This document shows positions 1-8,623 of a DNA stretch of 46,786 bases, one piece after another (within the stretch, counting starts at the first letter, position 1; each line of letters opens with the position of its first letter). This stretch comes from an uncultured Bacteroidales bacterium. Lineage in GTDB: Bacteria; Bacteroidota; Bacteroidia; Bacteroidales; Bacteroidaceae. Both the position numbers and the translations under genes were made by a program. Under the pieces are notes generated by a model, which worked only from the letters and a program-made list of their open reading frames with translations, had not been told where the DNA came from and searched no databases. The stretch is taken from NCBI GenBank assembly GCA_949297215.1, contig CASFRV010000015.1, positions 1 through 46,786 on the forward strand, read 5' to 3'.

Positions 1-49
1 ATTGAACTCTTTTTCTGCTCAGGGGCGGCTTCCGTCCCGTTTGCGGGTG

Positions 50-81
50 CAAAAGTACACACTCTACAGCTTCTGGCCAAA
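50..81 (-). promoter_or_regulatory. Bacteroidetes-type promoter for a gene left of the window
   Basis: On the minus strand TTTG (78-81) is followed after 20 bases by TACTTTTG (50-57), matching the Bacteroidetes TTTG-N19-21-TAnnTTTG consensus. It points leftwards, so it should serve a gene that starts beyond position 1. The region 1-280 otherwise holds only this promoter and the terminator at 225-256. Confidence 0.55.
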
Positions 82-224
82 CTTTTTCGCAAGTTTTTTT
101 GATTTATTTTCTGGCCGAAGATTGTTTTATCCTTGTTAAAATTCTGACTAATAGTGAAATATAAGGTTTTTCAGGCTTGAAAAAATTTTTCTCCTTTATA
201 AGGACCGTATCATAAACAGAAAAG

Positions 225-256
225 GGGAGCTTGCTTTCTGTCAGCCATGCTCCCCC
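225..256 (-). terminator. intrinsic terminator of the efflux operon
   Basis: Read on the minus strand, GGGGAGC and GCTCCCC form a 7-bp stem with an 18-base loop, followed directly by TTTT. It lies 25 bases after the stop codon of the TolC-like gene, the last gene of the leftward operon. Confidence 0.7.
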
Positions 257-280
257 TCTTATTATAATGGTATAGCGTCT

Positions 281-1588
281 TTATGAAAAAGGTATCCCCC
301 GGTAAAAGTCCAAAATCTTTAAGCGAAAGATGTAATCGTAGCGGGCTGCTATGCGATCGGACTTTGCTTTTTGCCGTTGCGTTCTGCTTTCCTCGTATTC
401 CACGGCGTTGGCTTTTCCCGTCTCATACTTTTTTGTCATCAACTGAAAAGCCGTTTCCGCTTCTTCCTCCGCTACCCTACTACTTTCGTATTTCGATTGA
501 GAAGCCACGGCGTTGTACCATGCCTGCTGTATTTCCTTATATAAATTCTTGCGGGTTGTTTCCATTTGCCACTTTCTGTTTTCCACTTCCAGCCTTGCCT
601 GGCGTACCGAGTTGCGCGTGGACAGGCGGTTGAAGATGGGTATGTTCAACGAAAGGGCTATCGATTTGGAGAAGTTGTCGCGCATCTGACGGGCAAAGGA
701 GGAATTGTCTACCCCGCCGACGCGATAAAACGTTGTACCCAGTCCTGCGCCTAACGTCAGGCCGGGCCAATATCCGCTTTTGGCTATAGATACCCCTTTG
801 TCCGCACTGGCCACGCGCAGGCTGTCGGCCCGCACGTCCGGTCTGACGGCCAACGCTCTTTCGAAAATCTCTGCCGGGCTTCCCTTGACTTGGGCCGGCG
901 GTTCGCCTGTCGGTGCCGTTACCGAAAGGCTGTCCGGCGACGGCCACTCGATGAGCTGGCTCAGTTCGAGCAGAGCCAATTTGTAATTATTCCGTGCCTG
1001 CACCAGCGACAAGTCGTCCTGCGCCACCAACGAGCGGGCCTGAGCCACATCCAGCGCCGACGATTTCTTTTGCCCAAAGAAAGCCTGCACCCTTTCAAGC
1101 TGCTTACTGCTCAATGCCAGCTGTTCCTCGGCCACTTTCAGCATGTCCTGCTGATAGAGCACCTCCAAATAGGCCTGCGCCACCTGGATGCTCAAATCGT
1201 CGCGCACCTTTTCGAGGTCGGCCGTGGCGGCAGCCAGGTCCAGCCGGGCCTGCTTTATCTCGTTGGGGATGCGAAAGCCTGTGAACAGGGGCATATTCGC
1301 ATTTACCGAAAAGGCTGTGCTCTGCGTATTCCGGCTGACGTAGGTATTTTCCGATGTAAGGCCGCGCCCGAAGTCGAACGACTGGCTCCCCGAGGCTGAA
1401 ACCGACGGAAGCCGGCTGAAACGCGCCGTGTTCAAGGCGATTTCCTGATTTCGCCGCACCACATCCTGCTGTTTCACCTGCACATTGTGCGCCACGGCGT
1501 AGTCGATGCAATCTTTCAGCGACATGACCGGCTGTGCTTCTATATATATAGGAGTAAAAAGGGCCAAAAGCAAACCTGTTCTTTTCAT
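281..1588 (-). CDS. TolC family outer membrane efflux protein
   Basis: A 435-residue outer membrane channel component for tripartite export. The first 18 residues form a signal peptide ending in IEAQP. Two repeats of the outer membrane efflux protein fold follow (about residues 25-215 and 235-430), with long amphipathic helices such as QVAQAYLEVLYQQDML and the second-repeat AWYNAVASQSKYESS, typical of TolC/OprM relatives. It begins 6 bases after the adaptor gene ends, so the two are almost certainly co-transcribed. It is the last gene of the operon and is followed by a terminator at 225-256. Family assignment is firm; the exported substrate cannot be read from the sequence. Confidence 0.93.
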   Translation of the reverse strand: MKRTGLLLALFTPIYIEAQPVMSLKDCIDYAVAHNVQVKQQDVVRRNQEIALNTARFSRLPSVSASGSQSFDFGRGLTSENTYVSRNTQSTAFSVNANMPLFTGFRIPNEIKQARLDLAAATADLEKVRDDLSIQVAQAYLEVLYQQDMLKVAEEQLALSSKQLERVQAFFGQKKSSALDVAQARSLVAQDDLSLVQARNNYKLALLELSQLIEWPSPDSLSVTAPTGEPPAQVKGSPAEIFERALAVRPDVRADSLRVASADKGVSIAKSGYWPGLTLGAGLGTTFYRVGGVDNSSFARQMRDNFSKSIALSLNIPIFNRLSTRNSVRQARLEVENRKWQMETTRKNLYKEIQQAWYNAVASQSKYESSRVAEEEAETAFQLMTKKYETGKANAVEYEESRTQRQKAKSDRIAARYDYIFRLKILDFYRGIPFS

Positions 1589-1594
1589 AAGCCG

Positions 1595-2698
1595 TCAGTT
1601 CTGCGCTTCGTTTTTGTTTCCTCTCACCTTGTCGCCGGCTTTCAGCCCCCGGGCAATCTCTATGTTCACGCCGTCGCTCATTCCCGTGACCACCTGCCGG
1701 CGAGCAAACGTCTGGGGGCGATCTCCCGTCAGCACATACACAAACGTGCTGTCGCCGCTGTATTCAATGGCCCCTTCGGGCACGGACAGCGCCCGTTCCT
1801 TGTGTTCCAATACGATTTCGGCGTTCGCACTGTACCCCGCCCTGATTTTTACCCCGGCGGGAATTTCCACTGCGGCCTTTATTTCAAACTGATTGGCGCT
1901 CGTAGCCGCCGACGACACCTTGGGGGCGATATATTCCAGCGTGGCCGTAAAGGTTTGCCCCTGCAAGGCTCCCACCGTAATCTTTACGGGCATCCCTTCG
2001 TGTATCCGCGCCACCTCCGTCTCGTCGATGGTTCCCTTAAACACGAGGTCGGTCATATTGGCCACGGAGGCTATCGTCGTTCCGTCGTTGAACGTGTTGC
2101 TCATAATGACAGAATTTCCCACTTTCACGGGCACGTCCAGGATGAGCCCGTCGATGGTGGAGCGTATCAGCGTGGTGCTGTACGATGCGTTGCTGCGCGA
2201 AATGCCTTCCTTCGTAATCTGCAAGGCGTCTTCGGCCGAGGTGGTCTCCTCTTTGGCCTGGTCGTAGGCCAGACGTGTCTTTTCAAACTCCTCAGCGCTC
2301 ACGAGCCCGTCGTCATAAAGCGCCTTCATGCGCTCATAGTCGGTGCGGCTCTGCGTTTCGTTGATGCGGGCCAGGCGCACGCGGTTCTCGGCCGAGCTCA
2401 ACGCCGTCATGTCGGGAATGACCTTCACCTTGGCAATCACTTCGCCCTGCTTCACCTGCTCGCCTGCCTCTTTGTAAAGTTCTGATATGATACCGGAGAT
2501 CTGAGGCTTGATGAGCACCTCGTCTCTTGGCTCGATGGTTCCCGTCACCACCGTCGTGCGTTCCAGCGTCCGCGTTTCTGCCGTCAGCGTCTGGTATGTC
2601 ACTTCCTCGGGGCGCGACTTCCGGTAAAGGAACACGAACGTGCCCAAAAAGGCAGCTATCACCACCACGAGCAGCACAATTTTGAAAAACTTTTTCAT
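1595..2698 (-). CDS. HlyD/RND-type periplasmic adaptor subunit (MacA-like)
   Basis: A 367-residue membrane fusion protein that would bridge the inner membrane permeases and the TolC channel. A single N-terminal membrane segment (about residues 6-26) is followed by a barrel-sandwich segment containing SGIISELYKEAGEQVKQGE (about 69-87). A coiled helical hairpin spans about 100-165, and beta-barrel and membrane-proximal domains complete the protein. No lipobox is present, so it is anchored by the membrane segment. It sits between two MacB-type permeases and the TolC gene, the usual MacA-MacB-TolC arrangement. It is likely a peptide, lipid or drug exporter component; the substrate is unknown. Confidence 0.92.
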   Translation of the reverse strand: MKKFFKIVLLVVVIAAFLGTFVFLYRKSRPEEVTYQTLTAETRTLERTTVVTGTIEPRDEVLIKPQISGIISELYKEAGEQVKQGEVIAKVKVIPDMTALSSAENRVRLARINETQSRTDYERMKALYDDGLVSAEEFEKTRLAYDQAKEETTSAEDALQITKEGISRSNASYSTTLIRSTIDGLILDVPVKVGNSVIMSNTFNDGTTIASVANMTDLVFKGTIDETEVARIHEGMPVKITVGALQGQTFTATLEYIAPKVSSAATSANQFEIKAAVEIPAGVKIRAGYSANAEIVLEHKERALSVPEGAIEYSGDSTFVYVLTGDRPQTFARRQVVTGMSDGVNIEIARGLKAGDKVRGNKNEAQN

Positions 2699-2776
2699 CG
2701 GTTATCTGTTTTTTATTGTTTGCCTTGATTTATTTCTGTCTCTGTCTGTCGTTCGGGCATGGGGAGAAGGTCTTGC

Positions 2777-4021
2777 CTACTCGTCCCTGATGGCATCGAT
2801 CGGCTTGATGGCCAGCGCGCGAAACGACGGCGCCAGCCCCGCCAGGCCGCCCAGCACAGCCAGCACGGCAGCCGCTCCCACGGCCATGCGGAAAGATATC
2901 TGAAACGACACGTCGGAGCCCGTCGATGCGACGATCAGTTCCAGCCCTTGGAGCATGAGCACGGCAAACGTGATGCCGGCCAGCCCGGCCAGCACCGTGA
3001 GCACCACGCTCTCGGCCATGACCTGCCGCAGGATGCTTGCGGGCCGTGCCCCGATGGCGCGGCGGATGCCTATCTCCGAGGTGCGTTCCCTCACCGTCAC
3101 CATCATGATGTTGCTCACGCCGATGGCACCGCTCACCAGCGTACCCACGCCGATGAGCCACACCAGTATTTCTATGCCCTCGAACAGATTGTCGACCATG
3201 CGGAACAGCGCCTCCATATTAAAAAGGAACACGGCCTGCCTGTCGTCCGGCGCGATGAAATGCGCTCTTTTTATCACGCTCTCCACGCGGTCCTGGATCT
3301 CCGTCACCGTCACGCCGCGACGGGCCGTGAAGCCCAAGGTCTGCACCTGGTCGCCATAATGGTAGATGCGCTGCATCGTCGCGAGCGGCACCATGACCGA
3401 GCGCTCCGCGCTGCCCATCACGCCCACGTTGCTCGTCATCTTGCTCACGCCCACCACCTGATAGTAGATGCTGTCGACGCATATATATTGTCCGCACGGA
3501 TTGTCCACACCCGGGAAGAGCTCTTCGTAAATGCGCTTGCCCAGCACGCACACTTTTCTGTATTCGCGCTCGTCGGCCTCGGTGATGAAGCGGCCGTACG
3601 TCAAGTGCGGATCTTCGATGCGGGCATAGTCGGCCCGTATGCCTTTGAGCGTGCCGTTTCCCTTCTTTTCGTCGCGCCACACGTTCACGCCCCAGCGCGC
3701 CGCCATCGGCGTCACCGTCTCCACGCCGGGCACGCCCCGGCGTATGCGCTCCACGTCGTCCAGTTCCAGGGTCCACGAGCGTCCGCTCTGAAAGCCCTTG
3801 TAAGCTTTGGTCGTCGTTCCCGGCATGACGAAGCACGAGTTTTGCGCGAAGCCCTCGAAGTTGCGCGCCATCAGGCGTTTCAGGCCCTCGCCCCCGCCCA
3901 TCAGAAACACGAGCATGAAGACGCCCCAGAACACACCGAAGGCCGTCAGCAGGCTGCGCGATTTGTTGCGCGTGATGGTTTGGAGTATTTCCTCCCACTT
4001 GTCCAGATCGAAAAGTCTCAT
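2777..4021 (-). CDS. MacB-like ABC transporter permease (second copy)
   Basis: A 414-residue FtsX/MacB-family permease. One transmembrane helix near residues 25-45 is followed by a large periplasmic MacB_PCD domain (about 50-245). Three C-terminal helices form the FtsX domain, with the conserved cytoplasmic motif VRERTSEIGIRRAIGARP before the third membrane segment. Unlike Escherichia coli MacB it has no fused ATPase; the separate ATPase is at 5345-6067. It is paired with a homologous permease just upstream, and the two probably form a heterodimer. The gap to the upstream gene is 60 bases. Confidence 0.92.
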   Translation of the reverse strand: MRLFDLDKWEEILQTITRNKSRSLLTAFGVFWGVFMLVFLMGGGEGLKRLMARNFEGFAQNSCFVMPGTTTKAYKGFQSGRSWTLELDDVERIRRGVPGVETVTPMAARWGVNVWRDEKKGNGTLKGIRADYARIEDPHLTYGRFITEADEREYRKVCVLGKRIYEELFPGVDNPCGQYICVDSIYYQVVGVSKMTSNVGVMGSAERSVMVPLATMQRIYHYGDQVQTLGFTARRGVTVTEIQDRVESVIKRAHFIAPDDRQAVFLFNMEALFRMVDNLFEGIEILVWLIGVGTLVSGAIGVSNIMMVTVRERTSEIGIRRAIGARPASILRQVMAESVVLTVLAGLAGITFAVLMLQGLELIVASTGSDVSFQISFRMAVGAAAVLAVLGGLAGLAPSFRALAIKPIDAIRDE

Positions 4022-4081
4022 TTCTCTCTTCTCCCGTTTACCGTTTCTTCTGCTTTCCGTTTCCTCGTTCCGTCCCGGCCG

Positions 4082-5338
4082 TCAGTGGGCCCGCAGCGCC
4101 TCGATGGGCTTCACGCGCACGGCCTTGCGTGCCGGGAAGAAGCCGGCCAGCAGCCCGGCCACGACGAGCACGGCCAAGGCGCGTAGGGCGATGCCCAAAT
4201 CGACCGTGGGGTCGAGAAAGACGGTCATCTCCATATCGGCCACGCTCACGGTGCGTTGTCCCGACAGGATGTTCATATACTCCGTTGCCGCCACGCCGAG
4301 CACGAGCCCCACGTAGCCAAACAGGGCCGTGATGATGACGCTCTCGGCCAGCACGGAGCGCAGGATGCTCCACGGCCGGGCGCCCAGGGCTTTTCTGATG
4401 CCAAACTCGTGCGTCCTTTCCTTCACCGTAATGAGCATAATGTTCGAGATGCCCACGACGCCGCTCAGCAGCGTGAGCAGCCCCACCACCCAAAGGGCGT
4501 TTCGCAGGATGTTCATGGCCTCGGCGCTCTCGCGCGCACCGGTCGACGAGTTGTACATCCACAGAGCGCTCTCGTCGGCCGGGTCGAAGCGGTGGAGCTT
4601 GCCCAGCACGCGGCGCAGGTCGCGCTGAAAGGCCTCGTCGGCCTCCTCGGTGTCGACGCCGCGCGTGCGCAGCGACATCTCTTCCAGGTTTGTTCCCTTC
4701 TTATAAATGAGTTGCAGGGTGCTGAAGGGCACGTGTGCCTCCACGCTCCCCATTTGTCCCTGGTCGGCATAGACTCCCACGATGCGAAACGCCGCACTGT
4801 CCACCCTGACGTAGCTTCCCACGGCACGCCCGGCGACGCCGCAGAGCTCATCGGCCGTGCGCCGCCCCACAACGATCACCTTACGCCGCTGGCGCAGGTC
4901 GAGCGGACTGATGTAGCGCCCCGCGACGAGCTTACCCTTGTGCATGGCCATGTGGTCGGGATATACGCCCTTCAGCGAGCCGCTCAGCGAGCGGTCGCCG
5001 CGCACGAGGCGCACGCCGCTTTGCGACACCGTGGCGTCTACCCCCGTCACCCGTCCGGGAAAGGCGTTTTCGGCCACGCGCAGGTCGCGGTTGTCGAGCT
5101 TCACGGTGCGTCCCGTTTCCAGTCCGTCGTAGGGCCTGGACGTCTGCATCGGCCAGACGCGTAGCAGGTCCATGGCCATCTGGCCCGAGTTGGCCTCGAA
5201 GGCATGTATGAGCCCGTTGCCCGCCCCCAGCAGCACGATGAGCAGAAAGATGCCCACCGAGACGGAGCATCCCGTGAGCGCCGTGCGCAGCTTGTTGCGG
5301 CGCAGGCCGGCAAAAATCTCTTGCAGCAAGTCTCCCAT
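4082..5338 (-). CDS. MacB-like ABC transporter permease (first copy)
   Basis: A 418-residue permease with the same layout as its downstream neighbour: N-terminal membrane helix (about 22-42), periplasmic MacB_PCD domain, then three C-terminal membrane helices with the motif VKERTHEFGIRKALGARP. It starts 6 bases after the ATPase stop codon, indicating translational coupling. Having two different full-length permeases served by one ATPase is common in Bacteroidetes and suggests a heterodimeric mechanotransmission exporter rather than a LolCDE lipoprotein sorter, because an adaptor and a TolC channel follow in the same operon. Confidence 0.92.
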   Translation of the reverse strand: MGDLLQEIFAGLRRNKLRTALTGCSVSVGIFLLIVLLGAGNGLIHAFEANSGQMAMDLLRVWPMQTSRPYDGLETGRTVKLDNRDLRVAENAFPGRVTGVDATVSQSGVRLVRGDRSLSGSLKGVYPDHMAMHKGKLVAGRYISPLDLRQRRKVIVVGRRTADELCGVAGRAVGSYVRVDSAAFRIVGVYADQGQMGSVEAHVPFSTLQLIYKKGTNLEEMSLRTRGVDTEEADEAFQRDLRRVLGKLHRFDPADESALWMYNSSTGARESAEAMNILRNALWVVGLLTLLSGVVGISNIMLITVKERTHEFGIRKALGARPWSILRSVLAESVIITALFGYVGLVLGVAATEYMNILSGQRTVSVADMEMTVFLDPTVDLGIALRALAVLVVAGLLAGFFPARKAVRVKPIEALRAH

Positions 5339-5344
5339 CGCTTC

Positions 5345-6067
5345 TTACTTCATCAGGCCGCCTTCGCCGAAGGGCGAGGCGCCGGGGTTCGGATTTTCCT
5401 CAATGTTTCCGATGAGTCCGTCCTTGATGTGGACAATCTTGTGCGTTCTGTACGCCACGCCGCTCTCGTGCGTCACGACCACGACCGTCATGCCCTCTTC
5501 GTTGAGCCGGCGCAGCAGGTCCATCACCTCTACCGAGGTTTGGCTGTCGAGCGCCCCGGTCGGTTCGTCGGCCAGGATGATTTGCGGATGCGTGATGATG
5601 GCCCGCGCGATGGCCACGCGCTGTTTCTGCCCGCCGGAGAGCTCCGACGGCAGGTGGTGGGCCCAGTCGCGCAGCCCGAGGCGTTCCAGATACTCCATTG
5701 CCAAGGCGTTGCGGCGGCGGCGCCCCACGCCCTGGTAGAACAAGGGGAGAGCTACGTTTTCCATCGCGTTTTTAAAGGGAATCAAGTTGAACGACTGGAA
5801 GATGAAGCCTATCATCCGGTTGCGGTAGTCGGCCGCCCGGCTCTCTTTCAGGTTCTTGATGAGCACATCGTTCAGCCTGTATTCGCCTTCATCGTAGTTG
5901 TCGAGGATGCCCAGTATGTTCAGAAGCGTCGATTTTCCCGAGCCCGACGCGCCCATTATCGAGACAAACTCGCCCCGTTCGATGTCGAGCGAAATCCCTT
6001 TGAGCACGTGCAGGGGAGCTCCCGCGTGGTACGTCTTGTGTATGTTTTCGAGATGGATCAGTGACAT
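5345..6067 (-). CDS. ABC transporter ATP-binding protein, MacB/LolD type
   Basis: A 240-residue nucleotide-binding subunit. It contains Walker A GASGSGKST, signature LSGGQKQRVAIARA, Walker B ILADEPTGALD and the H-loop VVTHE, with the spacing of the LolD/FtsE/MacB subgroup. The open frame continues upstream to 6160, but homology starts at MSLIHLENIHKTY, so the ATG at 6067 is chosen. It energises the two permeases encoded directly downstream. It lies 105 bases downstream of the GntR regulator gene with no obvious terminator between, so it is probably read through from the promoter near 8.3 kb. Confidence 0.94.
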   Translation of the reverse strand: MSLIHLENIHKTYHAGAPLHVLKGISLDIERGEFVSIMGASGSGKSTLLNILGILDNYDEGEYRLNDVLIKNLKESRAADYRNRMIGFIFQSFNLIPFKNAMENVALPLFYQGVGRRRRNALAMEYLERLGLRDWAHHLPSELSGGQKQRVAIARAIITHPQIILADEPTGALDSQTSVEVMDLLRRLNEEGMTVVVVTHESGVAYRTHKIVHIKDGLIGNIEENPNPGASPFGEGGLMK

Positions 6068-6172
6068 GTCGTTCGTTTTTTCCCTCCCCCTGCGGCGGTA
6101 TGGTGCCGCCGCAGGGGAAGAATACAGTGCAAAATTACGTTTTTCGACCGGGCAGGCCAAGGCTGCGCGCCG

Positions 6173-6562
6173 TCAGGTGGCAGCCTTGCCCGCACCGTCC
6201 GCGGCCGACGAGGCGGTGCGCCAGCGGGAGAGCAGTTCGTCGGGCGTAATGCCGAGCAAAGTCATGCGGCGGAAGAGCTCGGGCAGCTCCTCGTCCAGGA
6301 AAGCGCGGCGCCGCTGGCTCAGGATGGCGGCCACCGCGCCGTCGGCCACGAAATAGCCCATGCCGCGGCGGTTATAGATGGCGCCGAGCGAGGCCAGCTG
6401 CTCATACGCCTTCACGGTGGTGTTGACGTTTACCTCCAAGAGCACGCTGTACTCTCTTACGCTGGGCACGCGGTCGCCTTCGGCGTACCGGCCTGCCAGT
6501 ATCTCGTCTTGCAGGCGCTCGGCAATCTGCATGTAGATGGGTGTTCCTTCCTTGAAAATCAT
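6173..6562 (-). CDS. GntR family transcriptional regulator, YtrA subfamily
   Basis: A 129-residue regulator. The N-terminal winged helix-turn-helix (about residues 5-72) has the GntR hallmark GDRVPSVREYS and the recognition part NVNTTVKAYEQL. The C-terminal part is only about 50 residues, the short effector domain of the YtrA subfamily, which regulates linked ABC exporters. Its start overlaps the end of the membrane-protein gene by 4 bases (ATGA). It is encoded third in its operon rather than first. A perfect AGTGTA-N12-TACACT repeat at the operon promoter is its likely binding site, implying autoregulation. Confidence 0.93.
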   Translation of the reverse strand: MIFKEGTPIYMQIAERLQDEILAGRYAEGDRVPSVREYSVLLEVNVNTTVKAYEQLASLGAIYNRRGMGYFVADGAVAAILSQRRRAFLDEELPELFRRMTLLGITPDELLSRWRTASSAADGAGKAAT

Positions 6563-7407
6563 ACATTAAACCATTTATTCTGCACGACCGGCACGCGCGA
6601 GAACAGGCGGTACGACAGCCGGTAGCACACGACGACGAAGCAAAGCAGCAACAGAAGTACAACATAGAGCCACATCGAATAGAAATCTTCGCCAATCAGC
6701 GCACGGTTCACTTTCCTGAAGATTGGCATCGCAAAGCCCGTCAGCGTGAGCAGCATGATGCCGGCCACCGACGTGAAGATGAACGGTTGCTTACGGAAAA
6801 AAGCGCTTCCAAGCAAGTAGGCCGAATGAACCGACAGGTAGAAAAGAAAGCCAAACCACATAGCCAGACTGTCCTCGCCGTCGCAGCCTATCCACATGAG
6901 TTCGGCAAGCATGTTTGTTCCTTCGTCCCACACCAGCCCGACGTATGCCGGAACGGCCGACGGTATGCTGTGGCCCAGCAGCGGGAAGACGAGCATCCGC
7001 ACCAAGTCGGCAGCCACAAAGGTCACAAAGGCCCCTACCGACCATAAGACGATGGCTATGAGCCAACGGGAAACAAACTTTTCCAAGCGCGTGGCGGGCA
7101 GCATCAGATAGTCGACGCGCTGCTCCTTCGTTTTCAGCGTGCTGAACACGAGGCTCATCCCAAAAACAAACAGGCAAAGCGACACACCCAAAAAACTGAA
7201 GGCAGCTCTTTCCAACAAACGGGACCACGGCTCATCCCAGGGATAGCCTATACCACTTCCCTCGACGGACGGAAAATAGAACAACATAAGCTCTACGCAA
7301 AAATAGGCGATAAACATGCCGGCCAGCAGGAGGAGATATTTTTTACTGTTGCCCATGAGGTCGCGTTTCAGAAGCAGGCCGAAGCGGCGGAAATTGAAAT
7401 TAGTCAT
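6559..7407 (-). CDS. ABC-2-like membrane protein of the YtrA-type exporter
   Basis: A 282-residue integral membrane protein with about six predicted hydrophobic segments, beginning near residues 24-46 (YLLLLAGMFIAYFCVELMLF) and ending near 255-272 (WLYVVLLLLLCFVVVCY). It has no recognisable catalytic motif. Its position between an ABC ATPase (5 bases upstream) and a GntR regulator (4-base overlap) identifies it as the permease partner of that ATPase. Many Bacteroidetes carry such ATPase/permease/GntR triplets. The transported compound is unknown; lipid II-binding antibiotics induce the analogous Bacillus system, but that is only an analogy. Confidence 0.8.
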   Translation of the reverse strand: MTNFNFRRFGLLLKRDLMGNSKKYLLLLAGMFIAYFCVELMLFYFPSVEGSGIGYPWDEPWSRLLERAAFSFLGVSLCLFVFGMSLVFSTLKTKEQRVDYLMLPATRLEKFVSRWLIAIVLWSVGAFVTFVAADLVRMLVFPLLGHSIPSAVPAYVGLVWDEGTNMLAELMWIGCDGEDSLAMWFGFLFYLSVHSAYLLGSAFFRKQPFIFTSVAGIMLLTLTGFAMPIFRKVNRALIGEDFYSMWLYVVLLLLLCFVVVCYRLSYRLFSRVPVVQNKWFNV

Positions 7408-7411
7408 CGTG

Positions 7412-8284
7412 TCAGTTGTTTTCGGGTTTTACGTCGGTCGCGCCGCTTTTGCCGGCCAGGAGGTCGCGCAGCGCGGGAGCGGCCAGCAGGGCGTTGAAGA
7501 GGAGTTCGAGGTTGAGGGGCGTTTCCTTGCCGCCCGGGTTGCGCGTCACGACGGCATGGCCGCCCATCGAGGGCTGCTCGTAGAGCACGTCGCCCAGCGC
7601 AGCACCCATGGGGCGCTCCTCGAAGCAGAGGCGGGCGCAGACGTCGGCCGTGGAGCTGTCGAGCAGCACGCGCGAGCCTTCGAGCACGACAACGTGGTCG
7701 AGCAGGGCGTCGACGTCGCGCACCTGGTGGGTCGAGACGACTATGGTGCGTTCGTCCGTCATGCAGCCCGACACCACGCGGCGAAACTGGCTTTTCGAGG
7801 GGATGTCGAGCCCGTTCGTAGGTTCGTCCATCAGGAGCAAAGACGTGCCTGTGGCCAAGGCAAAGCTCATAAAGGCCTTCTTCTTCTGCCCCATTGAGAG
7901 GCGGCCGAGGTGCAGGTCGGGGGCCAGGTCGAAATCGTGCAGGCAGCGGGCCAGCAGCTCGTCGCTGAAACGGGGATAGAACGGGCGGTTGAGCTCCACG
8001 TAGCGGCTGAGCGTGACATTGGGTAGCGAAAACTCCTCGGGCACAAGGAATATTTCGCTCAGCTCTTCGGGCCGGCGCAGGGCAACGTCGGCTCCGCGGA
8101 AGCGCACGGCGCCCTGCTGCGGAAAGAGCAGGCCCGAGAGCAGGTAGAGCAGCGTCGACTTGCCCGTGCCGTTGCGGCCGAGCAGGCCATAGATGCGCCC
8201 GGTGCCGAGGCTGAGCGAAAAATCGTCGAACACGGCGGGCCGCCGGCGGCCATACCTGAAACTGAGATTTTCAACGGTAATCAT
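7412..8284 (-). CDS. ABC transporter ATP-binding protein of the YtrA-type exporter
   Basis: A 290-residue ATPase. Walker A is GLLGRNGTGKST (about residues 33-44), the signature is the slightly unusual LSMGQKKKAFMSFAL, Walker B is LLLMDEPTNGLD and the H-loop is VVSTHQV. About 80 residues follow the nucleotide-binding domain, a feature of CcmA/YtrB-like ATPases. It is the first gene of the leftward operon, 14 bases downstream of the inverted-repeat operator. It pairs with the membrane protein encoded 5 bases downstream. Confidence 0.92.
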   Translation of the reverse strand: MITVENLSFRYGRRRPAVFDDFSLSLGTGRIYGLLGRNGTGKSTLLYLLSGLLFPQQGAVRFRGADVALRRPEELSEIFLVPEEFSLPNVTLSRYVELNRPFYPRFSDELLARCLHDFDLAPDLHLGRLSMGQKKKAFMSFALATGTSLLLMDEPTNGLDIPSKSQFRRVVSGCMTDERTIVVSTHQVRDVDALLDHVVVLEGSRVLLDSSTADVCARLCFEERPMGAALGDVLYEQPSMGGHAVVTRNPGGKETPLNLELLFNALLAAPALRDLLAGKSGATDVKPENN

Positions 8285-8297
8285 ATCTTCTTTTATT

Positions 8298-8321
8298 AGT
8301 GTAATAGTTTATTAGTACACT
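8298..8321. promoter_or_regulatory. YtrA-type operator, perfect inverted repeat AGTGTA-N12-TACACT
   Basis: AGTGTA at 8298-8303 is an exact inverted copy of TACACT at 8316-8321, with a 12-base spacer. It touches the downstream edge of the promoter -7 element and should cover the transcription start. It resembles the AGTGTA/TACACT operator I recall for Bacillus subtilis YtrA, there with a 13-base spacer. The YtrA-like GntR protein encoded at 6173-6562 in the same operon is the obvious binder. Confidence 0.75.
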
Positions 8322-8322
8322 G

Positions 8323-8353
8323 CAAAAGTAGACATTCTTTCTTTTCCACCAAA
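8323..8353 (-). promoter_or_regulatory. promoter of the eight-gene exporter operon
   Basis: On the minus strand TTTG (8350-8353), 19 bases, then TACTTTTG (8323-8330), an exact match to the Bacteroidetes consensus. The operator repeat starts one base downstream, so a bound repressor would block initiation. The rest of the gene-free stretch 8285-8623 holds this promoter, the operator and a terminator; nothing else is recognised in it. Confidence 0.75.
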
Positions 8354-8569
8354 GGGAAAGCGCGATTTTCTTCTTTTCCGCTCAAAAAAACTGATTTTCA
8401 CGGCAGCTCCGCGCGTTTTCAAGCCGGCTCCAACCGTTTTCGCGGCAGGTTGCGGGCCGGAAGCCGCCGCCAAAAGGGCGCACCGGGCGAGAGCGGCGGA
8501 GAGCCCTGCCCCACCCCGGCTGCCGAAACGGAGAAGGGCAACACGGGCGCCACCAAACGGCACGGAAAA

Positions 8570-8600
8570 GGGGCAGGAGAAACGCATGTTCTCCTGCCCC
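8570..8600 (-). terminator. intrinsic terminator after the glycosyltransferase gene
   Basis: A perfect 12-bp stem (8570-8581 with 8589-8600) with a 7-base loop, followed on the minus strand by TTTTCC. It lies just downstream of the stop at 8624 and insulates the exporter operon from the glycosyltransferase operon. Confidence 0.8.
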
Positions 8601-8623
8601 CGGCAATGGCTGTGTGCTGCCCG

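Noticed and set aside
2777-5338. LolCDE lipoprotein release system
   Set aside because: Two FtsX-type permeases and a LolD-like ATPase fit at first, but the adaptor and TolC genes directly behind point to tripartite efflux.
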